Of a DNA stretch of 64,000 nt, positions 38,406 to 52,788 are shown piece after piece. Source of the stretch: Sitta carolinensis (lineage: Eukaryota > Chordata > Aves > Passeriformes > Sittidae); contig CM063290.1 in the NCBI GenBank assembly GCA_032173965.1, positions 4,601,501 through 4,665,500 of the forward strand, given 5' to 3'. The translations under genes were made by a program, and so were the position numbers. The stretch's first letter is position 1. Every line of letters begins with the position of its first letter. The notes below the pieces were generated by a model. It ran no database searches and had not been told where the DNA came from. It saw only the letters and a list, made by a program, of their open reading frames with translations.

Positions 38406-41400
38406 GTTATCATTCCAGAGTCATCTGTGTGCCCATCCTTTGTGGACACAAGTGCCTGTGTACGTTTTTCTGTACTTTGTGAAATGCTTTAATGGTTTCA
38501 AGGGGCTGTGGTGGCTGCAGAGGATGGCTGAGGACTGTCCCCAGGTAACGTGAGGCTCTGGGTACCAACTGGTTTGAAGCCTGAGCATGTGCAGATGTGA
38601 GGTGTCCCTAGAGATTTCTCTTCTCTAGGTTAAACAAGAAACTGTCTAATTGTTTTGATCCTTTTTCCCCACTCATTTTCATTCTGTTCATTTGTCTTTT
38701 TAAAGACAGTTTAAGTTTATTGCACTGCATGCCACAGGTATCACACCATTGGAACTGCCTGGAGTCTGCAGAAAGTTATACCTGGGTCTTCCTTCTACTG
38801 TATTAAAGCTTTCATGTTTTTTTAAAAGATCGACTGACCCAGAATACTTACGAGGTATATTCAGTATCTTTTTTTATTATCTGCATTTCTAGATCCTGTC
38901 TGCTCAGCCAGGGTACAGCTCACTTTGAGTATTATTGGAATTTGCTCCTTACAAAAGGCCAGAGCAGCGTGCAGCCTGGCTAGCAGGCTCCTTGGTGAGC
39001 AGGTGACCCTGTTCAACAGTGACATTATTTGGCGCAGAAATTGAATGTTTTCCTGGCAAGTTTCTCAGCCAAGGAGTCTTGTTTTACAAAATACTTATGG
39101 GTACAGTACAATTACTATGTAAAGGTGGTCTTCCTTTCCTTCATAGAGGGGAATTTAATACGTTTCCTTGAAATGGTTTAAACTGCTGAATCAATGAATA
39201 TGCTGAGTTAGGATGGTGTTTACACAGTGCTGTTGTAACTGTCTTGTCACTTCCCTGGCAGTGCAAAGCTAGGCTGTGGTCCCTGCTCCATGATGATGTT
39301 GTAAATGCCACACTGCACAGCCAACCTCACCCAATTTTGAAGCCAGGTGTGTTGACAAACACCAGGGTAAGCTCTCTAAGAGAGCTCTGAGTGTTCGTGT
39401 GTGGGTGCTGGCGCTGTGCAGAGCAGGGGTGTTTTTGATTGTGACCAGAAGGGTGTAAGGACAGACTTCATACTCTGCTGGGTCTTGGAGCAGTGCATGG
39501 CTTTGGAGGAGCATGTGAACAATGACAGAACTTTCAGTCGAGTTTTTCTCCTCCTCTTCACTCCAACAGCTTCTCTGCAAGTGAGGCTTACCTCTACAGA
39601 AAGGTTGGGGTTTGTTCAAAGGCTTTTCAATTGATTTATTGATGCCTTGTCTTTATTTGAACTATGGCCTTTTATACGTTCAAATAACAGAAGGTTGTTT
39701 TACTCAGGGTGAATCTAAGACTGAAATTATGTTGTTGACAAGCACAACAAATTGAGTGAATTTCCGTTTTAAGGCCAGCACAGATACATGAGCATCAAAT
39801 TTGGGTGCCCTGTTTTGGAGTACGTTATATACACAAAAAAAAAGAGGTCTACAAGCTGCTAAATGGCATTTGTCAACTGCTACTCATTTGCAGTTATTTC
39901 CATTCTATATCTAGCCAGAAAAGCTTATACACAAGATGGGTTAAGTAAATTAGGTAGCTGTTTGAGCCAACTGCTATGTCAGAAATAGAACTGTAGCTAT
40001 TTTTCTAAGCCCAGACTGTATAGTTGCAATATTACTTCAGTACTGTCTCTCCTCTGCTTGCAACTTCTTAAAGCCCTTGTTTCATCATTTTAGGAGCTGT
40101 ATGGCAAGGACCATTTTGAATATCCAATTTGGAACATTATTTTTCTTTATTTTACTGTTATGATAGATGTGTCAGGCAGGCATAGTGGTTAGTCTTATCT
40201 GCCTGGGTTTAGTGAGTTGCTAAAAGCAGTTTGTACAAATGTCTGGGCAATTTTAAATTGAACTTTTTATAATTAAAAGTGTAATGAGAGTCATTAAAGC
40301 AGCAGAGATTCTGTTCTAAGTACAAATGCAGTTAGAGGCTGAAAAACTGCCTTTCAAACCAGATAGCCCTTAAAAGCTGGCAGCGTGCAGCACTGCTGAT
40401 AAGGAATGTGAGGCTCTTTTTTAAGCCCTGCGTACTTCCACGTGGGCTTTGCTGGTGTTTTCAACAGTTGGGAGCAGAGTCTGCTCTCTCCACAGATTTC
40501 CCACCCCCCTCAGTAAAAAGTGACCGTTGTACATGTGTGTGGAGCTGACACTGACATCCCTCTGGAGAGAGCTGATGCTTCCCCCCTGTGAGATGTGGCC
40601 AGAAGAGCTGTGTGTTCCATGGGGTGAGAGCACTGTGCCTGCCTTTGGGGGGACCAGGCACCCTCTAAATGCCTCAGCAGCCAATGGAGCAAATTTGCCT
40701 CCTTCAGAAGGAGTTTCAGAGCACATTATGACCTGCATGCTCTGATTCGTTGTCTTTTTGAAGAGTGTTTTTGAATAAAAGAGGGAAACTGCATGCTGCA
40801 AGTCTGAGAGAGTGTTGGCCAAAGTAAATCCTCCAAATGTAACGGGTTGTAGAGAATCATGCTCAAAATTTTAATTGTATATTTCTGGGCAGAGATAAAG
40901 TGAAAATAGTATTTTATTCCCAAGTGTCATTTTATTTGGTTTGCTGGCATCCGCCAGTGCTGTTTCATTGTACACAAGGAACTCTTTTTCTGCTCCTTTC
41001 TGATTTCTTTCTCTTCTGTATTTTACCTGTGAATTACTATGTGTTCCAGTACGTCTGACCTCCATTCAAACCTTTATTTTAATTGTGTCTCAGAAGCTGA
41101 ATAATGGTTCTTCAGCCTTGCTGTGGATGTATTGCTGCTCGTAGAGCTTTCAGTTCAGTAGAGCAGCTGTTCTGTCCTGTACTGCTCTAAAGGGCTTCTC
41201 TTCCTTGTGATTTTTGTATTAGTAGAAGACAGTTTTTACTGGTAAAAACAGCAGTTGTTTTTGACTTTGGAAAAATCTGATATAAATGACCTGACCTGAT
41301 GGAGAGCTGCTGCAGAGAGACATGACCTCATGATGTCCTCTCCACCCTTTGCATCATTTCCCACTGTTTCCTTTCCCTGGTGCTGGCATTTGCCTGACCC

Positions 41401-43811
41401 ATTAGCCTGGTCAGGAAGGAAAAACTCATCTTCTGCCATTTAGTCTCAGCTCCCACAGTTCAGGAGCAAAAGAGAAGAGGAGGAGGTCAGAAGGAGGAAG
41501 AAATGAGTGATACTTCCACTTTAGTGGCATTAGCTCACAAACCTAGTTATCCAGTCACTGATTATGCACCCTGGTAGGAAAATGATGAACTAATGTAAGT
41601 TCGGAGTATGAGCTACATATTATAGGGGTTAGAATACAAGAAAGCCACTTAGTAAATTATGTTGTTCAGTTTACAGATGGCTTTAAGTGCTTGCTTTGCA
41701 CTGCTTGTTGGGGGTGTGTGCCACGGGCTGTGGGTGGCTGTGAGGCATCATCACATGGGCACCCAAGAAGAGAGTCTGGGACCCTCCTGTCTGTGAGACC
41801 CTTTCTATTGTTTTTTTCTGCATATGCTCTTGCTGTGGGGCTTTTGAAACCCAGCCCATAAAGAAACCATCCATTATTCTTGTGTCACCTCAGGCTTCTT
41901 TCTGCTGTGAGTTAGAACTGATCATCTGCTGAACTGCCCAGAGAGAAATGGAAATGCAGATGCCTGAGGGGCACTTGAGCTGAGGAGGTGCTGGGCAGCC
42001 AGATGTCGCTTCAGTCCTGTGGAGACCTACTGGCAGGGCTGTGCATGTTCTGCATATTCTGCATATCTGAGAACCATTTAATTTATTTTTAAGGAAAATT
42101 GCAGGCACTTGTCGGGGATCAGTAAATTGTGAAGAGTGCACAAAGGGGTTACCCTTGGAGTCTCTGCTCCTCCCTGCCCTCAGCTCAGGAGCTCTTTCAC
42201 CAAGGGATGCTGTGTGGAGAGAAGATCTCTCCTGATTTCAGAGCAATATAAATTCTTCAGTTCAGAAACAGTGGCCTCTCTTTCTCTTGTTTGTCTCATT
42301 CTTCTGTCCAAATACCAGGAGAATCACAGCATCTTTTGGACTTCAGAGAGCTTGGCACATCCTATTTCAAATTCAGATGAGGAATGCCAGTTTGCCCTGC
42401 TCTACATCTTCCTGCCTTGCTTGCAACTTGATCTGCATGTTTTGTACTTTGCTGTATCAGTGCATCCATTCTACAGGAAACTCTTGTAGCTTCTGCACCT
42501 GCAGCACTTTTCCTCACTACAGTTCAGCTTTGCCACCTTGGTTGCTGTAGCTGAGAGTGCATGTCTTGGGCTAAAGCTGGGGATGGATGCTGTGATAGGC
42601 ATCCTGCACTCCCAGTGTGCCCTGACTACAGCTGAGGGTCTGGTGGCCATAAAAATGCCTTGTTCTTTGTTTGTGCATGAGACAGAGAAGAAGCATAGAA
42701 GAACTAAATCGGTGCTTAAGTATAAACACATGTACTATCTGTGCAGGTAGTGGGTTTTACCCAAGAGCTTTATAAAAGTGGAAACTTCAGAATTTCCAGT
42801 TTGGGAAAACACTGGATGTTTCTATTTGTTCTTGAATGAGAGATCTTAAAAATGCACATCCAGATAGGCTTGCATGTCTGGGAATTAATTTTTCTTTCCA
42901 CATGGCTGTTTCCCCTTTTCTTTTTGAAGTTTTTGCTACAGCCTGAAAAGTCTTGTTGGCCTCTTAGTGTTGTCTTGAAACGGGTGGGGTTTTTTTGTGG
43001 TCCTTTATTAGTGTCAAATATCACCATCAGCTTCATTTCACCATTGCACATGCTTTGCTGTCCTGTTAGCCATTGTGCTGTATCTGCTGGAAGCAGAGGG
43101 TTTTGTTACCTGTAGACAAAGAGAGGCTCCTTCGAGGTGTCTGCCAGCAGTGGGACCCAGCTCCCACCTGGCCTTGCACACAAAGGGCCACTGTCCTCAG
43201 GGTTTGTCTGTAGCTGCAGAGTCTGAAAGCTGAGCTCTGGGGGAGAAAGCTGACACAAATTCCACGTTCGCATTGCAGGCCGGCGGTTTCAAAGGTGCTG
43301 CACCTGTAGCCTGGTTTAGGACGTTATTGTAATAGTTACTGTCTCAGTAGACATAAGACCTAGCATTTTGTGTTTGAAATGACTTTGTAAGAGGGAATGT
43401 GTTTGCTCTAACATCAGCCTCAGATGTGACAAGAGGGTAGTAAGCAAAAACTGTAACCTCAACCACTGGGATGTCCCTTTGACTTTGGGAGCAGTGATAA
43501 TCGTTTACTTTTTTCCATTCAGGGATTTATCAAAGGGATGAGGATGATCATATGTTCCTTTACTTAAGCCTTAAGTTGAAGCCTGAGGTGGTGATAACTT
43601 CTCAGACTCTTGTGTGTTTATGCCAAAACCTTGGTCAGCACTACCCTTGCTCTCAGCCAAGGCTGAAGAGACACTTGGCACATCTGTGTTACCAGTGGGC
43701 AGTTGGCCTAATGCCAGAATACATTGTGATTTCCAGTGAAAAATACATACATGGCAGGGAGAAACGATTAATTTTGACATTCCTTGAAGCACCAACAGCT
43801 GCTCTCAACCC

Positions 43812-43827
43812 TTTTTTTTTTTTTTTT
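43812..43827. repeat. T16 homopolymer
   Basis: Uninterrupted run of 16 T bordering the candidate element to its right. Confidence 0.9.
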
Positions 43828-43829
43828 AA

Positions 43830-44290
43830 TTTTAAAATCACAGTGGCATCTCCCTGGATAATCAGAATTACAGCTGAGCATGAACAGCAGGGCATAGCTC
43901 TGCGCGGAGTCACTTAGCGAAGTGTTGCAACACAGATTATCCGATGTGAAACAGCTGTATTCATTACTAATAGAGCAATTTGACAAAACACCAACATGGC
44001 TTTTTCCCACAATAACAGATGTGTGGAGCAGGCTGCCACCCCCTCCCCAGATTGCCAGCATCTGTGCGTCACGTCATGCTCCGAGGTGCGGCGTGGCCGT
44101 GGCGCCTGCCAGAGTGGATGCATTTATTTCATCTGTATGATGAAATAGTTATGTTGTGACTAATCGGGATCCATCAGCTGGAAAATTTTAACGTCTTGGA
44201 GGAAAATCTTTCTGCCTTGTTATTACTTATTACTTAATAATAATGTTTTGTGGATGCAAATGTATTGTAGCTCCCCAGCGCACGCCAAGC
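43830..44290. promoter_or_regulatory. Candidate conserved enhancer with tandem CRE half-sites
   Basis: The stretch retains unusual CpG for intronic DNA (about 44060-44110) next to homeodomain-like AT motifs (CATTACTAATAG, TTACTTAATAATAATG). The tandem CGTCACGTCA at 44067-44076 gives two CREB/ATF half-sites side by side. High-complexity sequence with preserved CpG suggests selection, but this is inference from texture only. Confidence 0.25.
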
Positions 44291-45971
44291 ACATTTGAAC
44301 TTCCTCCTTTTTTCTTGCTGTCAGCTGCTAAACAGGCAGTAAAGGATTTGTAGTCCACTATACACCTCTCAGGTTCTCTCTGAGAACACTGGAGCTGTTG
44401 CTTAGCTTGCAGATGGGAAAATATATATTACAGCCAAATAACATGAGGTTGTGGGCAGTGAGAGTCCATTTCTCTTCCCCGCCTACATAAAGTCAGTTGT
44501 TTATTCCATGTTTAAGTTCTCAGTAGAAGCACCTGTGATTACAATAACTTGTTTACAATTAACCTACTATCTCATAGGAGCCACCTAAACATACTAAATA
44601 GAATCAGAGGGCTTTTATTGCCTTTGGGAGGTCATTTGCCTCCGGAGTAAGAGGAAGGGAGGAGGGAGAGCATCAGGGACTGTGTGGGGAGCTGGGGACG
44701 ACATGTGGCTTCAGGCAGTTCAGAAATAGAGCTTTGATTTATTTCTGTTATTTGTTAAAAATATCAAACAGTTCTCCTTGTTGAAATGCAGGGTATTGAA
44801 TAGCAGAATATGATCACAGTTACTTTTTTAGAAGATAGGATAGTTTTCTCTGTGCATCAAAGCAGAGAGATGACAATTCCATTTCCCATGTCTGCAGTAG
44901 TGGGTTTTTTTCATCCAACTAACGTGCTGAGGGTTGCTTAGTCTCTCAGATTTTTGGGGTTTGGAGAGATTTCTCAGATATTTGGTTTCCATGTCTTAGA
45001 AGTAAATAATTTCAAACCCCTGCTTTTGTATTAGCCTACCAATAGTTGTCAGTAAGTCTTTCACTGGAAAGAAACAAAGAGCAGAAAAGGTGAGAAATCC
45101 CATGGAAGCTGAAAATGAAATAACTGTGAGACTGGTTTACTTCAGGTACACTTGTTAGTCTGATGAGTGTGATCAAAGATTGTCAGTGTTTCATGTAACT
45201 CCAGGCAGTCCTGGGGATGGATTCCCCCAAAACAAGAAACATTCCTCCATCCCAAAGGGTGTGCTGGACAATTGAAGGCATGGACAAGGGTGTTCATGGG
45301 CACCTCAGCATTTGAACCTGTGGTGGGATGGATCTGGATTAAGGCCTTTACATAGAGTTGGTTTGTGTGAAGCTGGTGGAGATGCTCAGTCCATTGCTTT
45401 TTTGGCACAAACTGGGGAGTGCAGCTGGTGCTCTGGGTACAGGCACTTCATTTTCCAGAGGGGTAAGGATGTGCTTGTCATACTCCATCAATTAAACACA
45501 ACACAGTTAAGGTGTGAAGCAAGTTTCTTCACATGCTGATGCTTTTGCTGGGGGCTTTGGTAGCATGTGGTTTTACAAAAACAAGTCCCTTCTTAGTTAC
45601 TTGTAAAACTATCTTGAGCGTGCGAAGAGCTTTCCAACGCAGACTTTCTGGACAGCCCAGCTGAATCACAGGTACTTTGCATACAAAGGCAGCAGTTTTA
45701 GGCAATCACAGCTCATGGGGACGGTGCTGGTGGGATGCTGGGGAATGCCAGGAGTGAGTGGGATCTTGGAGATGAGCAGGACAATACCCAGGCAGAGCCC
45801 TCGGCAGATCAAACACGGTGCTGCTTTCATCGCAGCAGCCCAGATCTGTATCCTTAGCCAGACATGGTCTTGGCACAGGAATGCAAAAACCCTTGTCACA
45901 AGAGAGGCTGAAAGAAACTGTCTTTCAGCTTGGTCATTTTTCCCTCACCTTGGGCTTTTTCAGCAGATGTT

Positions 45972-46007
45972 AATAAAGCTCTAATAAAGCAAACATTTGT
46001 TAATAAA
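45972..46007 (+). promoter_or_regulatory. Triple AATAAA cluster (possible cryptic intronic polyadenylation signal)
   Basis: AATAAA occurs at 45972-45977, 45983-45988 and 46002-46007. A T-rich stretch follows at some distance but no clear GU-rich element is seen immediately downstream. In an intron this would normally be suppressed; use is not shown. Confidence 0.2.
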
Positions 46008-49000
46008 AAAAATCTTGAACTTGATACTTGGAAGCAAAATTACGTGGAAATATTTTTCTGGTTATTCCTGCTTGCAGGTTTTATAATGTAAATTATTTTT
46101 TAGTGTTCAGGTTGCCAGGATAGCTCACTCCATTCCTTCAGTAATGTGGCAAAAATGTGTCCTTCAAACTTGTTAACCAAGCCTAGGCTTCATAAACATC
46201 ACTGGGGAGACAAAAGTATGTTGTTTCAAAACAGGACAATATCAAACACCCATTCATTTTCAAGTTAACTGGAGAAAGTAGGGAATGCCTGCAGGTTTTG
46301 GTTTAGAGACCTGTTTTCAAGAAGGAATATGAGTCAGGCATCGTGACAAATCCCTCCTGCAGGTGATGCCCTGAGTCCCCTGAGGTGCTGGGATTAACAC
46401 ATTTCTGTGAGAGCTCCCTCCTTCACAGCCTTGTCCGTGTTTTGGATGCATACAGAGTTTTAGTGGGGGAGTGTGTGCAGCTGGAAAGCAACATCTGTGG
46501 TGCTGTAGTGTTTTCTTCTGATGTCCAGCTGATGCAAATAAATGCATAGCTATGGTTGTCTTACTGCTGACTTATTATCCACTTTGAGTCCTCGGGAGTC
46601 GAAGGCTTTGTTTTTCTTTAAAAGCATAGCTGTTTCTTGCATATGTTTTTGTAAACTTTGTCTACTGTCTGTGATTTGTTTCAGCCTTCTAATAAGATTA
46701 TTTAAATTTGACATCCTAACTGTTCTAGGACAATGTTTTTAGAACAAACCCTAGAAAGTTTAACATATACAGATGTGAACCAGAAAATCCATATTTTCCT
46801 TTATTATTCTGCCAAAAGTTATGTGCATTTCCTTTTAAAGTATAAGAATTGAAACAGTAACAGTTGTTTGACTTGGAGGGTAGGCTGGTAATGAGATTGT
46901 TAATGACACAATGATATTAAAAGAAGGAAGTTAGACTGCACAAATTAATTCCTTTTATTACTTGTCTGGTGTTTTCTTGTGTTAAGGACATGGGGTTCCT
47001 TAAATAAACCTCTGAAACTACTTCTTTCAAAGTGAGGTTGGTTTCTACAACTCCTTCACATCATGTCGAGTCTATCAGCTGCTAATGGATCATGATCTTT
47101 ATCTCTGATTGGTTCAAACTGCAAAGTAGAAGATTGAAATGCATGCTTATAGACTATGTAAGTATTAAGTATTCATGCAAAAATCAAGGATTGTGGTTTG
47201 CATTGAAAGAAAAATGTATCTGTTAAGTCCAACATCAGAATACCAGACATTCACTTAACATTTGTATGTTTATTTGCGCCTTTGATTTTCCTTTTCCTTC
47301 AGCACCTTGTTATAACCTAAAAAAAATTGAAATTTTTGTAGCAGTGTGCCAACAAATACTTTGTTAGAGACTGACCTAAATCATTAGACAAAAAGAGTAG
47401 AATTTGAACTTGCTGGCAGAGGTCCTCAGTTTGTCTTGTTGGTTCAAAATTTCTTGTGTTTTGTGAGGGAAAGCTAGAAAGAGAGAATGTATCAACATTT
47501 GTAATGCTTTACATGAAGAATGTGGGGGTAGATGAGCACGCACAAGGTCAGTTACATACTATATATAGTATAAAAAAATACGTAAAATCTTTTTTTCTTT
47601 CACTGCATCTAAAAAAGATCACTTGTCTGCTTAGACTTGTGTCAAATAATTTTGCAACCTGTGGGGATTCATTCTCCTGGTGAAGGGGGAAGAGCAAGTT
47701 TTTGTATCATTTATTTGTGGAAGTAAAAATTTACAAAAATTAGTTGTGTATGAAACAATTCTGTCTTCAGCAATCGGTTCAGTTGAATGAGATGTCGATT
47801 GATGTGCAAGCTCTTTGATAATCAGTAATAATATCATCCTTCTATAATAAAAATTCAGAAATGGTACTAAAAGTATTAAGGCTGTTAATCTTCAGTCTTC
47901 AAATCTCCTTCCAACCTCAGGCTGTTGGTTGAGTTTTGTGACAGTGCTGTATAGAATTGTGTTCTCACTTTCCAATCTCTTTGGGTGAGTACTGAAAATC
48001 AAGGATATCAGTTCATCTGTGTGGGGAGATTGTTTATAAAATTCTTAGAAATGTTTTATGTCTGCTTAGTGTGACTCCAAAACCAGCAGACCCTGTCTGA
48101 CTGTGCCCTGGCAGTGTAGGAGATGCTGCAGGCTGCTTGAAATTGGTCTTGTAGCTCCTCAGTTGTGAGCTCATGAAATCAAACATAAAACTGTGCCTTA
48201 ACTGCACCTGTTTCACTGGGTGTGTTATGTGGGATGACATATTGCAAAGGTATCTTAGCAGGCAGGTTCACATTACCTGAAATCCGAGCTGGTTATTAGA
48301 TACTGCAAGACAAGCCAGGTTAAAGTATAATTTTAGCTGGTGCTCTAACAGTGGGTGACCCAGAAAGACTTTCTAAAATCTCAACCTCTTGATGCTTTTC
48401 CATGTTGTCTTTGTGATCCTGCATGCAGCATTGTCTGGTTAGCTTTCATTTCTCTCTTCATGGTTTCGATTTTTGGGACAGTGCTTTTAATTTTTTTGCT
48501 ATCTCTGCGTAGTATGGATTATATAGATTGCCATGGAAATAATGTCACGTTAATTAAAACAAAAGGGAGCTTGAATACTTATTGAACTCAGGTTTCTGAG
48601 ACTTCAGGTTTTTCTCTTCCATTAAACACCACTCCATGTAAGTAATAATGTGCAAAATATAATGTATTGTGCCTTAGAACAGCTCAAATATATGGATTAT
48701 TTTGATAGACCACACTTCTAGGCAGTTCATACCAAATCCAAACTGGGACCAACCAGTCTGTTTCCATTGCTCTCCAGTTAGACATCACACCCATTGCCTG
48801 CTTCAGCTGGGAATGCAGAGCACAGTGGGCTGTACTGGTTGTCGTGAGGGAATTGAGCAGTTTCTGGTTCTCCACAAGACTATGCCCACTTGTGCCCAGA
48901 GCACCCCCCCCTTCATTCCTGTATTCTAACTTTCTCAGTATCTCACACACTTTTTGAACTTAATTTAGAGACAGAAGTTGTTTTGCCTGGTGTGATATTT

Positions 49001-52000
49001 GGGCACTAATCTCAAGGTGTGCAACATGGGTGAGAGGTGATGGAGCTCTTGGTCCCTCCTGGCACAGGGGGCACCCCAAATGTTTCACTTCCCAAGGGTG
49101 CAAGCAAATAACTCTAGAAAAAAGTTTATTTTTATTAAAAGTTATTGCTGGTACCACCTTCCTTCTGCCTGGGAGCAGTTCTGTAGTGACTGAGCCAGCA
49201 TTATTCAGGAATACAGGTGAAATTGGTGCAGGTGGAGGCTGCTCAGAGAAAATGCTCTGCCATAGCAAGAAAGTGAATGGCACAAAAATTGTTCCTGGTT
49301 TCTCTTTCCAGTTGGGTCACTGGTCACAGTGGAAACCAGAGTACATGGAGTCTTTTCCCCCAGTTAGTAGCAATTGTGAGAATTTGTGCACATTCAAGCT
49401 TTTATTAATAGAGCAGACCTTTCCTATTCGTGTACTGGGTTATTTTGCTGTGAATTGCAGTCTGTTGATTTCAAAACCTTTCAGACCATCCTTATTTCCC
49501 AATGTTTTATCTGCATGGCCACATATCATTATTCTTGCAGTTACTTTTGCCCTGCTGCTGTAATGGCAGTGCTCAAGCATCCAAGGAATTCTAAACATGG
49601 AGTGGGGACAGGTCACAGGAAAAGCACTCTTGCCATGATTTTCTGTGAAAGCAAAAATTCCTTAGATATTTACATAATTGTAATAATAATTTTAAAATAA
49701 GTGCCAAAATACCCTTTTATTTACCAAAGAGACAAGGTGTTTGGTAACCAATCTGCAATTACAAAAGGGCACTGAAGTGAGGCTGCTGAATATTTAATTT
49801 GCTTAATGTACAACTGCAGCTGTTAATAGCTTTGATGCAACTAAAAGCTTTGCTCATTCAAAAGGCAACAATTAATAAACAAGATTAATTTTTAAATTAA
49901 TTATTTATTTACCAGAGGAAAAGCCTTTTGTTCTTTTAAAAAAATAGGTAGACAATTATCTCCTTGGTGGGTATATGCAGAAGTAAGTGGGTGTCTTCAA
50001 AAGGTGTTTGCATACTTATTTCCATTTCTATGAAGTAAAAGTGATTTAATATAAATAGAATTTGGGAAGCAATTTAGCTTTAAATTATTTTCCTATATGA
50101 AAACACATTTATGTTTCCACTTGCAGGAAGAGTACTGCTGAGGAGGAGAGGGCTGAAAATTCAGCCCTTTTTTTTTTTTGTTTGGGGTGTTTTTTAATGT
50201 TTGAAAAAAGCATCATCAGTTCTAACTACTTTTTGTGGGCAGCTCTGTGGGTAATTTTGTTTGTTTGCATTTCTCCCCCTCCAAAGATGCCTTTCCCAGG
50301 GGCCTGTAACAGGATGGAGACATCCCACAAAGATGCCATAAAACAGCTCCTGGGGGATTTTTGGCCCTGGTGTTTTGCCCTTTGCAGGCAGCTTTGTCAC
50401 AGAGATGACTCTGGCATCCAGCAGCTCCCAGGATTTGCCTGTCCTGCCGTGCCATGCCTTTACCAGGTTGCCTTGGAAATCTCCCTGCTGCTGCATGTGC
50501 AGGATTTTTGCAAATCACTCACTCTATCCCATGTCTCAGGAAAAACAGGAAACCTAACAGAAGGGTTTTGTAGTGAAAAATTTAATCTTTTTTGACAGGT
50601 GTTAGGTATTCTTGCTGAGCCAAATAGGCATCCTTTACAGGGCTCTCCCAGCTGGAATATGGGTGCCCATGGATATCACAGGTTAGTGCTAACCCAGGGC
50701 AGACACTGTCGGTAACTTCATACATTTTATGATTAAAAGAAATAGTGTGACCTTTTCAAACAGCACCCTGATGGAACTTCTGCTTAACAAAATCAAATAT
50801 CATCATTTTGTGCCTGGTTGGAGACACAAAACAAGAGAACCTTGAACTTGGAGAAACTGCTGATCAAAGACTCATTTCCAAATTTGTTTGAGCTGCACTT
50901 GTCTCGTGACACTTGAGCAGGGGCTTGGTTTGTTGGAGTGACTAGAAGTCTGAATGCCTGGTTTATTTAGTAACCACTGACCCAGTAAATATTCCCAGTA
51001 GTCAGATGGAGCTGATGCCTCTTCTGCTGCAGCCTGTGTGCAAAAGGGAACCTTGTACTGCTGGGGTGGGAACCTTTTCTTTGCAGTAGAAGATGCCTCA
51101 GTGCAGTCAGAACGCTTTCATAGTCTGGAGGAGGTTTTTTGTTTTTTAAATCCTGCAATGACTTGGAGCACTTCTCCTCCTGAAGTTGACTCCTCACAGA
51201 ATTATCATGGAAGTAAATTTTGAGAAGTTTAAATTGAGGGTTATTTATGCATTAGTCCACCAGGACTGCTTTGGAAACATTTCCAAGTATTAAGGAACTT
51301 GGGTATAGAAAAATGCATCTTTATATACAGGAGTAATTGAACAAATGCTACTGGGATCAGCCTTGAGGTGGTTGATTTTTCACATATTTAATGCCAAACT
51401 CTTAAACCCTCTGGGTCTTCTTAGTCTGGTCTCTATCCCATCATGTGAAATCTCATTTATGTTCTAGTACATAACATTTATGTGCAACATTCACGTTGTA
51501 GTACAGACTTTTTTGATTGATCCAGTTGTTGATCACCTCAATAACCAGTGAAGTATTTCTGGGGAACGAGAAATATTTGTGTGACAGTGATGGAGAAAAT
51601 CCCCTTTCTTTAGGGGTTGCAGAAGAGACTCTTAGCCAAGCCCACTCCTCCCCAGCCCTGCAGGATGGTTTCTCCAGCTGTCTCCTGAGCTGTGAGTGCT
51701 CTGGTGATACTCAGGCAGAAAGGGATGGACACAGCCACAGCATGGGCAGGGCTCCTGGATGGAGATTTTCAGCTTGTGCCACCTGGGTCCCATTCCTGGT
51801 GGTGTTCTGCCACCTGCAAACTGTTCCTGGCTATCAGCTGTTATTTAAGAGCTTTTTTATCATTTGGACCCTGCCTGTTACTCAAATTGGTACGTGGCAA
51901 AACACGGCCCGTAAGATTAGTTTCAATCATTTTATAATGCAAATTCCTTCAACAACTCTAGAGTTGTGCCTGATTTACTGCAGCGTGGTCAGTCCCCAGA

Positions 52001-52788
52001 TGGTAGAGCTTGGCTCCCTAAAGCCCTGAAATTATCTGATTATAATGGTTTTAATGCTGATCATGGGTAGCAGTGGTACAAAGTATCCAGCTATACTTTT
52101 GAGAGCTTAAAAAGATCTTTCTTAATAGGCTTTCTTACCGGCAGTCTTAAAACCAAATAAAGCAAAAACAATTTCACTGTTCAAAGATGAATGCAGGCTG
52201 GGTAATTTTTATCCAGCGGACTTCATTAAATAACTGTATGTTGTTTGATCGTATCAACAGTGACCTGCCAGGTTTGGGAGCTCTTGCTAGTGGCAGGAGT
52301 ATTTAGAAGCAATGCTTTCAAGAGAAAAGTTGCTTTGCCCACACTGTTTACCCTACGTCAGAGGAAAACTGAGAAGTTAGCAGGATTAAAGTTACGAAAA
52401 TGAAGTGTCTCAAAGATTCTTAGGCTTTCCTTGGTGCTCTGGTACATTCCTGTCTTTTTGTATAAATAATTCACACAGTATTAGTAAGTGTTGAAACAAA
52501 TTGTGCCAGAAGAAATTTCCAGGTGTTTTCTACCTGATATTCCTCACATTCTTTTCATGCCTGGTGGGTTCATAAGGAACTGGCTGCCATGGAGTAATTA
52601 ACAGACCGTAACTCTCTTAACAGACATGAGTAGAAACCTTGTACTGCACAAGCTTTCCTCATTAGTATGGTACATTTCATGCTGTTTGCATGTCTTTGTT
52701 TTTTTAATTCTTGTATTTTTAGGAAGCCTTTGTAGACGGCACTCTCCAGGTCTTTGTGCAGCATTAAAGCTTTTTCCTGCAAAATTAA

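Larger units (their letters stand above)
36271..43811 (+). other. FNDC3B: FNDC3B downstream intron, part 3
   Basis: No exon, RNA gene or transposon is recognised. It contains an imperfect TA-rich tract at 36881-36935, a GC-rich islet at 37370-37790, an AT-rich block at 37790-38290 and an 18-bp palindrome at 38388-38405. The last three are listed separately. The remaining stretches (about 38410-43811) show nothing I can support. Confidence 0.7.
43828..52788 (+). other. FNDC3B: FNDC3B downstream intron, part 4
   Basis: No exon or RNA gene recognised. It includes the candidate enhancer at 43830-44290, three closely spaced AATAAA signals at 45972-46007, a 16-bp TA-rich palindrome (ATACTATATATAGTAT) at 47556-47571 and an AT-rich block at about 49780-49920. 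The longest open frames in the window (49030-49563 and 51517-52029, both plus strand) lie here but resemble no protein I know. Confidence 0.7.

Noticed and set aside
47881..47925. Possible CR1 tail remnant (ctccttccaacctcagg)
   Set aside because: The match is too short and too weak to separate from chance.
49030..49563. Plus-strand 177-codon open frame, the longest in the window
   Set aside because: No recognisable domain, no splice or promoter context, and another frame overlaps it. In 64 kb of intron a frame this long can occur by chance. A protein search with a hit in other birds would change this view.
51517..52029. Plus-strand 170-codon open frame
   Set aside because: Composition looks like translated intron, with no known family features and no flanking gene signals.
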